NCBI RefSeq assembly: GCF_004011695.2
Contig: NC_082405.1
Coordinates: 3,099,001 to 3,163,000 of the forward strand
Direction of reading: 5' to 3'
Source of the DNA: Ascochyta rabiei
Taxonomy: Eukaryota; Ascomycota; Dothideomycetes; Pleosporales; Didymellaceae
DNA length: 64,000 bases
Of this stretch, positions 1-10,956 are shown in pieces (within the stretch, counting starts at the first letter, position 1; the number at the start of each line of letters is the position of its first letter). Position numbers and translations under genes: made by a program. The notes beneath the pieces were generated by a model, which made no database searches, was not told the DNA's origin, and saw only the letters and a program-made list of their open reading frames with translations.

Positions 1-1463
1 TCGTGTGGACACGAGAATGGCAGCGAGCTGCGTCGAGACACCGTAAAGGATATAGCACCAATCGATAGTCCGCCACATCCGCGCCGCAATCCGCGAGACT
101 TCCACTGAGCCGGACAGGTAGCGGGCAAAAGGTCGTGCGCCGAGAAAGGACATGAAGAGACAAAGCGGTATCTCGAACACGAGCACGATTCCGACCGAGT
201 AGAATGCCCATCTGGCGATATGCCAGAGTTGGCGAGATGAGAGACGTGGCTGTGGATTGTCGAGGGTGTCCAGACTCGCGCGCACGTGTCCCCACGAATG
301 CCCGATGAATGTGAGCGTCGTGGCTTCAAGTGCAGATACAGGAACCATGATGAGGCCCCATCGTATAGTGGAGAATACGCCCCATGCTGTTGCGTAGTCA
401 CTGCCGAGACCGACAATGCCGTGCACTAACCACAGGTAGAGCGCGTTGCGGATTGCAGACTCTGTGAAGAATACGAAGCCTGGCTTGAACAGTACACGAA
501 GTGACGATAGTGACGGCTTGAGGGAATGGCTCGACCGGTCTTGTTTGATAGCAGATATTTTGCTGAAGCTCGTCGTGTGGATGAAATACGCCAGACCAGC
601 AAACGCCGAAGTCAGATTACAAGCAAGCGAGATGCCGGCTTGCATGTTGACTGTTGGCGTGATGCCTCCAACGTGAAATTTCGAGATGATGATCAAGTTC
701 AGGACAATGTTGATAGCAAATTTGACTGAGCTGATAACTAGCGGCACATCAGGCTTATCGAGTGCACGAGTAGATGTGTTGACAGCATACTCGACCGCAG
801 AGCTGAAAGCCGAAAAGGCAGATATGCGAACATACGTTACACTAACGTCCCGCACCTCTACCGGGACGAAGCCTTTAGCAAAGGTCGACGCACCGCCCAC
901 GAAGCCAATGCTCATGATAAGACCCAGAATCGATTGGAAGAAAATGAGTGTGTGGGCGAGCTGCACCCTCTCTCGAAAGCCGCGGCTAGCGGTATCGCCG
1001 ATGATCAGATATGAAGCTCGTGGCAGGCCTTCGTTAAGGACTTCGGCGACAACTCCAATGTACGTATAGATGTCGGTTGTGACGACCATGGAGGAGTCGA
1101 TGTTGGCTACCCATAGCTTCGAAAGTGTACCGTAGAGCGCTGGGAGCACAAAGGCGCATATATTGAAGAATAGCGCTCCGGAGTATCTTTGAGTTTGTGA
1201 GAAAGGGAAGGCGGGGATTGGTAAGAGACTTACGTGTTGCGGTGGAATGAGGGCTTTAGGCCTTTCAGAGCCTGCGATTTGATATGGATGTGCTCGTCTC
1301 GGCCATCATCTGAGGGCTGCGCATTGTGGTCATCGGGTGTTGAGTCCTCAGGTGAGTGTATAACACGCAAGGTGTCTAAGTCGTCGGTCTTTGACGGAAG
1401 CATTTGATAGTCTCGGTAATGGAGTCCTGAAGTAAGAAGTGAATATGAAGTTGAGCCAGTCAT
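1..1463 (-). CDS. Multi-pass membrane transporter, MATE-like (partial)
   Basis: Two exons read leftward: 1463-1234 and 1186-1, joined over a 47-bp intron (GTAAGT donor, AAAG acceptor). The frame stays open to base 1, so the C-terminus lies outside the window. The first ~77 residues are polar, probably a cytosolic tail. Exon 2 then encodes at least eight hydrophobic segments of transmembrane length, joined by short loops. The pattern of a membrane segment followed by NIVLNLIII and a Gly-Ile-Thr-Pro loop recalls the MATE/MOP superfamily of cation-coupled drug or metabolite exporters; this is a family-level impression, not a motif match. The start at 1463 is the first in-frame ATG before the acidic, Ser/Asp-rich tail; an upstream exon cannot be excluded. 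Alternative: a fungal-specific integral membrane protein outside MATE. Confidence 0.55.
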
Positions 1464-3014
1464 TGCCTTTGTGTTTGCTGCAAAATCGCCACCTTATCAG
1501 GTGATCTTGGCGACACACATTTGTTGAGGTGAAGGTGCGTGGATGCAAAGAGGGGAATTACGAGTGCTAAGAGCAAGTACAGCCTGTCCAATAGTGATTC
1601 ATGCGAACAGAAAACCGACCCTTGGAATGCTGCAACACTGCAAAGACTACAACTAAGCATTTGCCTACCTTCACAGAGAAACGACGATCTTGCAAGGCTT
1701 CTCATGGGGAACAAACAGTCTTCGAAATGCTGCTTCCATCGTCGATAATGGAGCTGCAATGGAGCCTGTACATCTGAGCTTCATCAGTGGCTTGCTCAGC
1801 TGCGGGGGAAAGAAGAATCGTCTGCAAAGATTTCGTCACGATAGGATGGGTTGACAAGCATTCCGATTGGAAGCTATACGGGTCCAGAATTCGAACATCG
1901 GTGAGAAGTGAAGCTTTGAAGCGAACATAGATCCTAGTGTCAAGTGCGGAATGATGAAGGCTTCTATCATGGTGACCGAGTGACTCGATAAGACTACACG
2001 GATCCTTAGCCTTCTGATACCAGATATCGCTGTCCTCTAGAGAGGCTCTCAGCCGCAAAACGATGCCTGTTGCAACGACATTTGCATCTGTCATGTATTG
2101 CTGACGAAAGGGTGTGGAGAACAATCAAGGGCAAGGGTGATTAATCCAGCAGAAACATGCTGACACGTGCTTCACGTGACATTGTTCAGACCATGAATCC
2201 CAAATATGATCCTATCATTCCTTGTGCAAGTTCTGACCCCAGCAATACTTGACACCGCATTTATAACATTCTGTATGGTCTTTACGCCATTTCGTTTTGC
2301 TGGCTTGTAGCATCGTGTCCACGGTCGTAACAACATCCGTGAGCGCAAAGCGTCATGCAATGCAGCGATGAAGCTAAGCCAATACCACTCAGTCTATACA
2401 ATCTTAGCAAGTCTGAGAAATGGGAAGCGTAGGATTCATGGTGATGGGCTCACAAGACGGAAGCACAACAGAATTTTCGAATGGAGTGTGTTCGTCGCAC
2501 GTGCGCCGCGATCATTGGTGGACCATCCATTGCTCCCACAAACAACAACCTGCATCAACTTTCCCCTGAACATCGCATCTCTATTCCTCTCCACGTGTGT
2601 TATCTCGACCATATCTATGGATGATAGGGAGCATCCACCAGCCACTCTAGCGGCAGTCGCCGCCCAATTTCCGCCAACGCCCACCTTCTATATTGGGTGG
2701 GCTCCTCGGCACCTCCTAGCCTATCAGGCGTTGCATGCGTAGTCGCCCGCCTTAATGCCAAGCAGCGAACAGCTTCGCGCGACTCTGACGATGGATGTTC
2801 TCCTGCTATCATAGGCAATGAGCTAGGTGCGCGGTGCAGATGCCAGGAACAAGTCAAGCGTGATGGCTCACATGGCGATGCTCGAAGCAATCCTGGTTCC
2901 TGGGCAGTGGACTTTATTGTGGCACGTGGGAGCAGACCGCGGAGACGGCTACGTATAAGAGCAGGGGCAGCTCGCTGTCGACCAAATCGTTCGTGGACGA
3001 AGCGTGTCAACACA
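1464..3014. other. Intergenic region with no convincing gene
   Basis: This 1.5-kb stretch lies between the divergent membrane-protein and nuclease genes. Open frames occur on both strands (for example minus 2124-1702, 140 codons), but none shows a recognisable domain or coding-like composition. A TATA-like TATAAGAG lies near 2954, about 60 bp upstream of the nuclease ATG, and probably belongs to its core promoter. Confidence 0.5.
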
Positions 3015-5118
3015 ATGGCCCCTCTCACGCGCCTGATCGCCCTTGCGGCCTCCCTTGCCGTCTCTTCTGCGACCACCATTGCTGAGATCAACGGCAACAA
3101 GTTCCTGTCGCCTTTGAAGGACCAGACTGTGTCGAACGTGACCGGTGTCATCACTGCAAAGGGCCCCGATGGTCTTTGGATCCGTTCCACAACGCCTGAC
3201 CGTGACGAGCGCACTTCGGATTCGGTCTACGTCTTCGGTCGCACGTTTGGCGCCAACTTGACTGTTGGCGATGCCATCACCATTGGTGGAAAGGTGCTCG
3301 AATACCGCAGCAACAAAGATTACATCTACTTGACGGAGGTATCGAATCCAGTCCTGGAGAAGGTCGTCAGCAAGGGCAACAAGGTGTCACCACTCGTCAT
3401 TGGCAAGGATACTGGCAACCCACCCACAGAGCAGTACAGCAGCCTTGATGGCGGCGACGTGTTTGCCGTGCCCAACAACAAGTCGCAGATCAGTGTTGCA
3501 AACCCAACGCTGGAGCCGAAGAAATACGGACTCGATTTCTGGGAGAGCTTGACCGGTGAGCTGGTCACTGTCAAGAAAGCGAGGGCGCTCACCAAGCCTA
3601 ACCAGTACGGCGACACCTGGGTTGCTGGAAGCTGGAAGGTCACTGGAACCAACGACCGTGACGGTTTGACCACAACTGACAAGGATGCCAACCCGGAGAC
3701 TATCATTGTCGGTTCGCCGCTCGATGGCACCAAGAACCCTACCGAGACGCGTATGGGCGACAGTCTGGAGGAAATCACTGGCATTGTCACCTATGCCTTC
3801 GGCTACTACCGCATCCTGCCATCCACTGCTCTGAAGGTCACCGGCTCGAAGAAGCCTCTGAGTCCCAAACCCACCAAACTCGAGTCCAAGAACGACTGCG
3901 GTGGTATCACTTTTGGCGCATACAACGTTGAGAACCTGGCGCCAACTTCGTCGCACCTTCCCCACGTTGCCGAGCAGATCGTCGACTACTTGAGGAGCCC
4001 GGATGTGGTCTTCATCCAAGAAGTCCAGGACGACAACGGCGCCACCAATGATGCAGGTAAGTCTCTACAAGCTGTGCCGCGCCATTTGCACCGCAATGCG
4101 CGGCCGGCAGTACCTTTGCGTTCCACCTTGACCCCGTACTAACACTCAGTAGTTGTATCTGCCAACCTTACGCTGAGTACTCTTACCAAGGCTATCAGCG
4201 CAGCCGGAGGTCCGAACTACACTTTCGTCGACATTGCGCCTGTTGACGACAAAGACGGAGGTCAGCTTGGTGGAAACATCCGTGTCGCGTATCTGTACAA
4301 GCCTTCGGTTGTTCGTCTTTACAAGCCCAACCCCGGTAGCTCGCTCGACAAGACTGAGGTCGTGAGCGGCCCAGCTCTTAGCTTTAACCCGGGTCGTATT
4401 GAGCCTGCGAGCGAGGCATGGACAGCCAGCCGCAAGCCTCTGGTTGCGCAGTGGGAGGTCATTGGCAAGAAGGGAAAGAGCGCGGGTAATTTCTTCACCA
4501 TCAACGTCCACTTTGGATCGAAGGGCGGAAGCAGCAGCATTATGGGTGACGCCCGCCCGCCTGTGAACGGAGGCGTTGAAGACAGGCTGGAGCAGGCTAC
4601 GCTGACGGCAAACTTTGTCAAGGTAAGTCCCACAAGATGCCACCAAGACATTCCAAGCCCGTACTTTGCGGGGAGGCTGCAGGCTGCTTGACGCAGTCTG
4701 TTAGACCGCGGGTAGTGCAGAACGCCACCCTTCGCACGAACGGACCATCCTTCGCGATGAAACACGGAATACGAAGCACAGCGGCTAATACGACGCACAG
4801 GAAATCCTTAGCAAGGACAAGAACGCCCGCATCATCACGGCCGGCGACTTCAACGAGTTCACATTTGTTGAGCCCATGAAGCAGTACATGCAGATCTCCG
4901 GGCTCGAGGACATGGACGCGGTAAGCGGCATCGATAAGGTGGAGCGCTACACGTACCTGTTCGACATGAACGCGCAGCAGCTGGACCACATGTTCATCTC
5001 GCCCAGCCTGGTCAGCAAGGCAAAGTACGAGCACGTCCACCTCACCACGTGGGTTTCGTACGACGAGCAAGTCTCCGACCACGACCCCAGCGTGGCGCGA
5101 ATGGATGTTTGTGTGTAG
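3015..5118 (+). CDS. Secreted endonuclease/exonuclease/phosphatase-family protein
   Basis: Three exons: 3015-4056, 4150-4622, 4801-5118 (610 aa). Intron 1 has a GTAAGT donor and a perfect TACTAAC branch site just before its CAG acceptor; intron 2 has GTAAGT and CACAG. The protein begins with a typical signal peptide (MAPLTRLIALAASLAVSSA). Residues ~25-290 resemble the OB-fold-like region that precedes the catalytic domain in secreted bacterial ExeM/NucH-type nucleases. The EEP catalytic fold starts near residue 296 (YNVENL), with FIQEVQ supplying the metal-binding Glu, AGDFNE near residue 520 and SDHDPS near 595 as the terminal Asp-His pair. Likely an extracellular metal-dependent nuclease or phosphoesterase; the substrate is not visible. 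The open frame extends further upstream, but the signal peptide fixes the start at 3015. Confidence 0.88.
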
Positions 5119-5710
5119 ACATTGCCAGCAGTCTATAGGGCACTGGTTTTAGCAGCATGCAGGCCCTGTTCTCCAGCATGTAGGCCCCTGTTCTCAGCAA
5201 TATATACGCCACTGTTCCTCAACAGCATACAAGAATAGATAAGAAAAAAAATTCCCCCATCATGCATTCAAAAAAGACACACAAACGATAATCGACAGAG
5301 GCCTTACCGTACCTTGTTGGCAAAAAAAAAAAAAAGGCATCTCGTCCCCATGCGCATGCCCCTGCATCCAACACGTCCCCGCTTTACTCCCTCCCTTCCA
5401 GCACGAAACCCCTCCCCCCCTCATCTCCACGAAACCAAAACGCACAGCCAGACCCATTTAGCCCCGAGCGCAGTGCACGCGGATGAGTGTCTGCATCGGA
5501 ATCTGTCATGGTCATGGTCGGGCGGCGCGAGGGTAGCGTGGACGCATAGGTTTGCAGGGATTGTGCAGGGGCTGTAAAGCGACGAGAAGGGTAGGCCAGT
5601 CCACGAGTTTCATTTCGCTTGTGTGGTTTGTCTGCGTCCAGCCAGCATGGGGGGGGGGGGGCAGGGAGCTGGGCCAGAAGCGATGCGGAGTAATCTAGCA
5701 GCAGCGCGGC

Positions 5711-5757
5711 GTAGTAGTAGTAGTATTAGTAGTCGTAGTAGTCGTAGTAGTAGTAGT
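5711..5757. repeat. GTA trinucleotide microsatellite
   Basis: Imperfect GTA/TAG array with ATT and CGT interruptions (GTAGTAGTAGTAGTATTAGT followed by more units). It lies in non-coding DNA downstream of the nuclease gene and is likely length-variable. Confidence 0.9.
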
Positions 5758-7555
5758 CCCGCGTACATTTGTGAATATTGCCTGTCTTAGGCTGCTTTGG
5801 GAAGCGGTGAAGGGTGGCTGATTGGCTAGCAAGGCCATGTCAGCACTTTCTGCCGCCCCACTCCATCACGAATGTGGAAACTGGGGCTTGGAGGCTGTTT
5901 GCACGGCCTTTTGTAGGCTCAGTGCCTCTAGAAGCAAGTTGGAAGAGACACAGTCTCATTCTCCTGAGGAATGGTTACATTTTTTGTTTCTGTAAAGTCC
6001 GTTATACAGCCTCCTTCTGTTAAGATGACTAGGGTCCTTCCCAGAGGAGCCTAGAACAGGCAATGTTCACCAAGGTATGCGGTAGTTAGCTGCGTGCGTG
6101 GTCGATAAGACACGTTCTAACGGGTCCAGACAGCTGGAAATGGTCACAAGGCGCTCGGTCGACCGGCCGAGTGGAACGTCGTTGTGCCCGGAAATGCTAG
6201 CACAGTCACGCCGTCACGATGGCGTGCATCGTGCGGAGCAGAGAGCCGCGCGAGATGGCGGACTGGCATGTCACCGGCCCATGGCAGATCGGCTGGTGCA
6301 CTGGAGTCGGCGGCGGGTTGGGGAATAGACGGACAAGAGGTGGAGGTCTTGGATGGTGGTCAACCAGCTACGTGTACGCAAGGCCAGGCGAGTGAGAATG
6401 CGCTGTCGGTGGTAAGCTGCATGCCAAGCCCGGCGGGCAGCCACGTGTGGATAGCTTGGCACCCTTCACAGGTCGAAAGTGATGCAAGGAATCCGGAAGC
6501 CAGGGTGGGCGGGTGCACTTGATTGCGGTCGCACTGATAGCGCACGGTGAGTCCAGGCCTGCTCAGCGTGCGTGTACTGTGCAGTCGCTGTGGTGTTTGC
6601 TGCAGCAAGCAGGTACCCCGGGGCCTCGCAGATAGCAGGCGTTGGCAGTGCAAGGATGGGTGCCGGGGTGGGTAATTGCAGGCGTGTCAACGCAGACAGG
6701 CGACATGGTTGAGAAAGCGGCGGATCAGCGCACCCTTTGTCCCGCTGGCATAGGCGCCATGGCCGGTTTGCGGGCGAATCGCAGCGCGGCCAGGCTCCTT
6801 TGATCCGACGATGCTGCCAGCCGGGGGGTGCACTGGGCGTCCGTCAGCAGTGGCTTTTCCCGTAAGCCGCTGCCGCGGGCGTCGAGCCAGTGTGCAACGG
6901 TGGATCTGGTAGGCGTTAGATTAGGCGGCTGATGACTGCGCACTGGCAGACGTCGTGGGCACCTAGCGCTGTCTGGGGAAATCGTGCACGGTCGCGCCAA
7001 ACGCGAATGCGGGGCGTGGGGAGCACCGTTCACCACCCCACTGTGGGCCAGGCTAGAGGGGATCCACGCTCCGCACTCGCAAAATGCGGGGAGGAAGACG
7101 TTGGACTTGGACGTTCGATGGCCAGGTGGCGACATGAGCGTTGGCACACGTCGCACAGGCGCGGGCGTTCGGTGCGACGGTCAGAGGCGCACCGGCAAAG
7201 CTTCGATTCCCTGCCGGCTGAAGAGGCATTGATGCATGGACGCACCCTCGCCTGCCCGCAGCCCTCGCCCGCGTCTGCGTGCTGCTTCGGCCTGGGGGAG
7301 CGTCGTGCCAAGGTCTTGGCTGGCTGGAGAGGCGCGACGTGCAGAGCGCCCAGCCTCGACCACAGCGCCGCTCCCAGGGTTCGAGCACCACTTCCATCCA
7401 ACACTTACCAGATGCATGCTCTTGGCCCGGCCACTGGCGCCGTCGTGGCTGCCTTGATAGTGCGTCTGGTGTTGGTAATCCCCCGTCGAGGCACCGGTAC
7501 GCACTCCTGCCTGGGGGACTGGAGGCTGAAGCAGAGCTTCTACCAACAGACAGTG

Positions 7556-7603
7556 CGCTGTGCCTGTGTCTGTGCCTGTGTCTGTGCCTGTGCCTGTGCC
7601 TGC
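7556..7603. repeat. TGTGCC/TGTGTC hexanucleotide microsatellite
   Basis: Tandem 6-bp units alternating TGTGCC and TGTGTC, about 370 bp upstream of the MFS transporter start. It opens spurious repetitive reading frames on both strands, which I did not annotate. Confidence 0.85.
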
Positions 7604-7969
7604 TGGCTGGACGGGAGACCACACAGTCTCGTCGTGTCTACTGCCCAGCCTGGCACTCTCGTGCAACGGCTTTGTCCTGCATCCAATGGCCCGGAGCCAG
7701 ATGCTCTCGCAATCTCACTCCGCCACGCTCAGACGCTTCCTTTCCTGTAAACGGGCCAAGCAGGATCCGCCTCTCGCCCAACCGCCCCCATGGGGACCCG
7801 CGACCCGTGGATGCGCTAGCACACACGCACCCTTGCCCAGAGCGCTGGTCCTGCACCGTGTTTGACGCGCTGCGTGAGCACTGCGAGTACATAAAGAGAC
7901 CGCCGCCGCCGCCCCTTCTCCCGTGCTGCACTGCAACACCCCCGTATCGCTCCCACACCATTCGCCATC

Positions 7970-9688
7970 ATGGTTGCTGAGAAGAGCACGGCCACAGGCC
8001 TGGACGTCGCTGACCCCCACACCACCCTGCCCGCTGACAACGAAAAGTCGGCCGCCGTCTACGCCGACAACTCAGATGTCAGCTCCAGCGGCGTCGGTGA
8101 ATACGACGATCTGCCCGACCCAGATGTTGGCAAGAGCGACGAGGAGCGCGCCCGTCTTGTACCTTGCTCCCTGCACCCTTCACGGATAGCCCCTTGCTGA
8201 CTCCGCCCAGGACAAGGCGCTCGTCTGGAAGATGGACTGTTGGCTGATCCCATGGCTCTCGCTGCTCTACCTCCTCTCGTAAGTGAGCCCATTCAGCATC
8301 GTCGAATAGAGCGCTTGCTCACGCTTCCAGCTTCTTGGACCGCACAAACATCGGTAACGCTCGTGTGGCCAAGATGGAGCCGGACCTGCACATGGGCGGC
8401 CGCGACTACAACAACGCCCTCACCATCTTTTTCATCTCCTACGCTGGTTTCGAGCCCCTGACCAACATCCTGATCAAGAAGTGGTCCCCCCGTGTCTTCT
8501 TCACCTCCATCATCCTCGCCTGGGGCATCATCATGACCCTCATGGGTGTCGTTCACAACAAGGCTGGCCTCCTCGCCTGCCGCTGGTTCCTCGGCATCGC
8601 CGAGGCTGGCCTTTTCCGTAAGCTCAACCCTCTCTTCGACGGGCCGCCGTGCTGATCCATCCGTAGCGGGCGTGAATTACTATTTGAGTTGCTGGTACAA
8701 GCGTCAGGAGCTCGGTCTCCGTGCCGCCATGTTCTTTTCAGCTGCTGCTCTCGCTGGTTCCTTTGGTGGTCTGCTCGCTGCGGCCATCTCCGGCATGAAC
8801 GGTGTCGGCGGCTACGCGGGATGGCGCTGGATCTTCATCATCGAGGGCCTCATGACTGTGGTCGTTGGCTTCGTCTGTTGGTGGATGACCTTCAACTTCC
8901 CAGACACCGCCTCTTTCCTCACCGCCGACGAGAAGCTCCGCGCACTCCGTCGCCTCCGTGCTGATGGCCAGTCCCGTGCCACCATCGGCCACATCGACCG
9001 CCGCCACGTCTACGCCGCACTCACCGACTGGAAGACCTGGGGCTACGCCGTCATCTACATGGGCTGCCTTTGCCCCCTGTACTGCTTCTCGCTCTTCCTC
9101 CCCACCATTCTCCTTGGCATGGGCTACACCGGCACCAAGGCCCAGCTCATGTCGGTTCCTCCGTACGCGGTGGCTGCTGCCATGACCGTGGTCACCGGCT
9201 TCATCGCCGACCGCACAAAGTGGCGCGGCTACTGCAACATGGTCATTGCGCTCATCGGCTGCCTCGGTTTCGCCATGCTTCTCGCCACCGACAACGTACA
9301 CGTCCAGTACGCGGGTACCTTCCTCGGCGCCGTCGGCATCTACCCGACCGTGTCCAACACGTTGACGTGGGCCTCCAACAATGTCGAGGGCTCGCTGAAG
9401 CGCGGCGTCATGGTCGGCGTCGTCGTCGGCTGGGGCAACATGAACGGCGTCGTCTCCTCCAACATCTACTCGGCCAAGGAGAAGCCACGCTACTGGACCG
9501 GCCACGGCATCGTGCTCGCCTACCAGTTCCTGTTCCTGTTCGGCGGAACCGTCTTCATGCACTTTATGCTCAAGCGCGAGAACAGGCTGCGCAAGGAGGG
9601 CAAGCGCGATCACTGGATCCACAACAAGTCCGTAGAGGAGCTGGAGATCATGGGCGACAACCGCCCGGACTTTTTCTACACCACCTAA
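7970..9688 (+). CDS. MFS transporter, allantoate/nicotinate-type anion:cation symporter
   Basis: Four exons: 7970-8158, 8211-8278, 8331-8617, 8667-9688; spliced length 521 aa in continuous frame. The cytosolic N-terminus (~60 aa) is acidic and polar. The junction of exons 2 and 3 yields LSFLDRTNIGNARVAKM, the hallmark loop after helix 1 in the Dal5/Tna1 (anion:cation symporter) MFS family. CRWFLGIAEAGLF and the following PGVNYYLSCWYKRQELGLR match the helix 4-5 signature of that family. Twelve hydrophobic segments are visible, with a cytosolic C-terminal tail ending in FFYTT. Likely a plasma-membrane uptake carrier for a small organic anion (nicotinate, pantothenate, allantoate or similar); the substrate cannot be read from sequence. 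The third splice donor is GTAAGC. The stop codon lies at the start of a decayed tandem repeat. Confidence 0.9.
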
Positions 9689-10140
9689 GTGTTTCTATGA
9701 AAAGACCTTTTTTTTTGAGTAGTCTATATAGCTCATCTAAAGCACGCGCGTAGTTGTATAAACTTATTATTAGTAGATATCTTATACTTTCCTCTCCCTC
9801 TACTCTCTTAATTACAAGACTTTTACTAGATGATAACACCTAGCCTTGTCCCACACCACCTAAGTATATCTTTATAAAAACGCTCTTTTTTAGGACTCTA
9901 GGAGTGTTATAGCCTTATAAAGGTATATAGAGTATTGTAATATTATAGGTAGGAGATGTTTTATACTTTCCCTCTACTCTCTTAGTAAGAATTATACTTA
10001 GATATAACACTACCAGTCTTCTTCCACATTTCTTAGTATTCATATAAAGGCTCTTTTTTTAGGAGTGTTATAGCTCTATAAAGGTAGGTAGGTATACACG
10101 TAGTTGTACAAACTGATTATTGGTTACTAGACATCTTTCC
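9677..10140. repeat. Three decayed ~172-bp tandem repeats starting at the transporter stop codon
   Basis: Units start near 9677, 9852 and 10024. Units 1 and 2 share CACCACCTAAGT; unit 3 has the variant CCACATTTCTTAGT. Each unit then has TATAAA-like sequence and a poly-T run. Units 2 and 3 share GTGTTATAG and TATAAAGGTA. Units 1 and 3 share a version of GTAGTTGTA(T/C)AAACT near their middles, and units 1 and 2 share TTATACTTTCC with CTACTCTCTTA. The third unit is truncated. The block is strongly AT-rich compared with the flanks, as expected if duplicated DNA was hit by RIP. The first unit overlaps the last two codons and stop of the transporter gene. Confidence 0.75.
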
Positions 10141-10956
10141 GCTATCGAAGTATACATACATCGCATCCACCAGCCCCTTGACGTGAGCTGAGAACGTTGG
10201 GTTTGTCAGGTCGACAGGATTCGGCGTGTGGCAGAACGTCTACCTCTGGCTTGGCATTATTGGCAATAAGTACCGCTCTGGCCTCACGACTCACGACTCA
10301 CGAATCACGATCCAAGTGAGCATTGCGACCCTTTTTGGCATGCTTGGCACGGTGGGCAGAGCTGTGTCCTGATGGGGTTGGGGTCAGCTGCCGTGTCTGG
10401 GCGGTCGTGGTTCCTATATGCATCGCACGGGGTGGTGAGGCTCTTATACCACACTCCCGCCACATTCCACCTGTGCTTAGCGCTCCCCACACTTTGGATG
10501 CACGGCCTCAGCCGCACGTTTGGGATTCTCGGCAGCCGCGCGCGCCGATCGTCGTGGCTGGAGGCTGGGCTGCGGGGCTGGGCTGGGCTGGGGTGTTCAT
10601 GTGATGTGCTCTGAGGCTGGGGAGGAGAGTTGATCGGGCAGGAAAGGGAAGCGGGGGCGAAGACGGCCATGTGGGGTGGTGCGGGCTTGGAGAGTATGCG
10701 TGGTGTTGTATTGTGAATGCATGTGTCGTCAAGTGATGCTGACTCCATCACCGAGTCTATGAATGCTGAGAGAGGAGACTGAGACATCGCTCCAGATACG
10801 CCACGCCAACGGTTGGATGCCGCGGACGCTTGATCGCGCCAGAGAACCCCCGCTCCCAAGTAGATTTTCACCTCCCACGATGATCCAAGACGCTCGTATA
10901 CACCCATCCAGCATCGTGTAGACACTCAAATTGAACGACGTCATCCCAGTCTTCGC
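10141..10956. other. Intergenic region between convergent genes
   Basis: About 0.8 kb between the repeat block and the 3' end of the SNF2 gene. Chance frames are open on both strands (for example minus 10925-10305), but they have no domain and biased simple-sequence content. A short CACGACT direct repeat (ACTCACGACTCACGAATCACGA) lies near 10290. Nothing else recognisable. Confidence 0.5.

Larger units (their letters stand above)
5119..7969. other. Long low-complexity intergenic region
   Basis: About 2.85 kb with no convincing gene between two plus-strand genes. It contains a poly-A run near 5321-5334, a pyrimidine-rich block (~5380-5430), a poly-G run near 5650 and two microsatellites listed separately. 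From ~6100 it is GC-rich, with long chance open frames on both strands that lack any domain and overlap each other. A TATA-like ACATAAAG lies near 7890, about 80 bp before the MFS transporter ATG. Most of the region is probably the transporter's promoter. Confidence 0.5.

Noticed and set aside
1702..2124. 140-codon minus frame upstream of the membrane transporter
   Set aside because: No domain, no splice link to the transporter, and composition resembles non-coding DNA.
2615..3214. 199-codon minus frame antisense to the nuclease start
   Set aside because: Overlaps a well-supported coding exon and signal peptide; a shadow frame.
6932..7980. Several 100-270-codon frames on both strands before the MFS gene
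   Set aside because: They overlap each other, are driven by GC-rich low-complexity and microsatellite DNA, and show no domain.
8738..9622. 294-codon minus frame inside the MFS gene
   Set aside because: Antisense shadow of a GC-rich coding exon; Asp/Val/Glu/His-rich composition is typical of such shadows.
10305..10925. 206-codon minus frame between the repeats and the SNF2 gene
   Set aside because: No domain and overlapped by equally long plus-strand frames.
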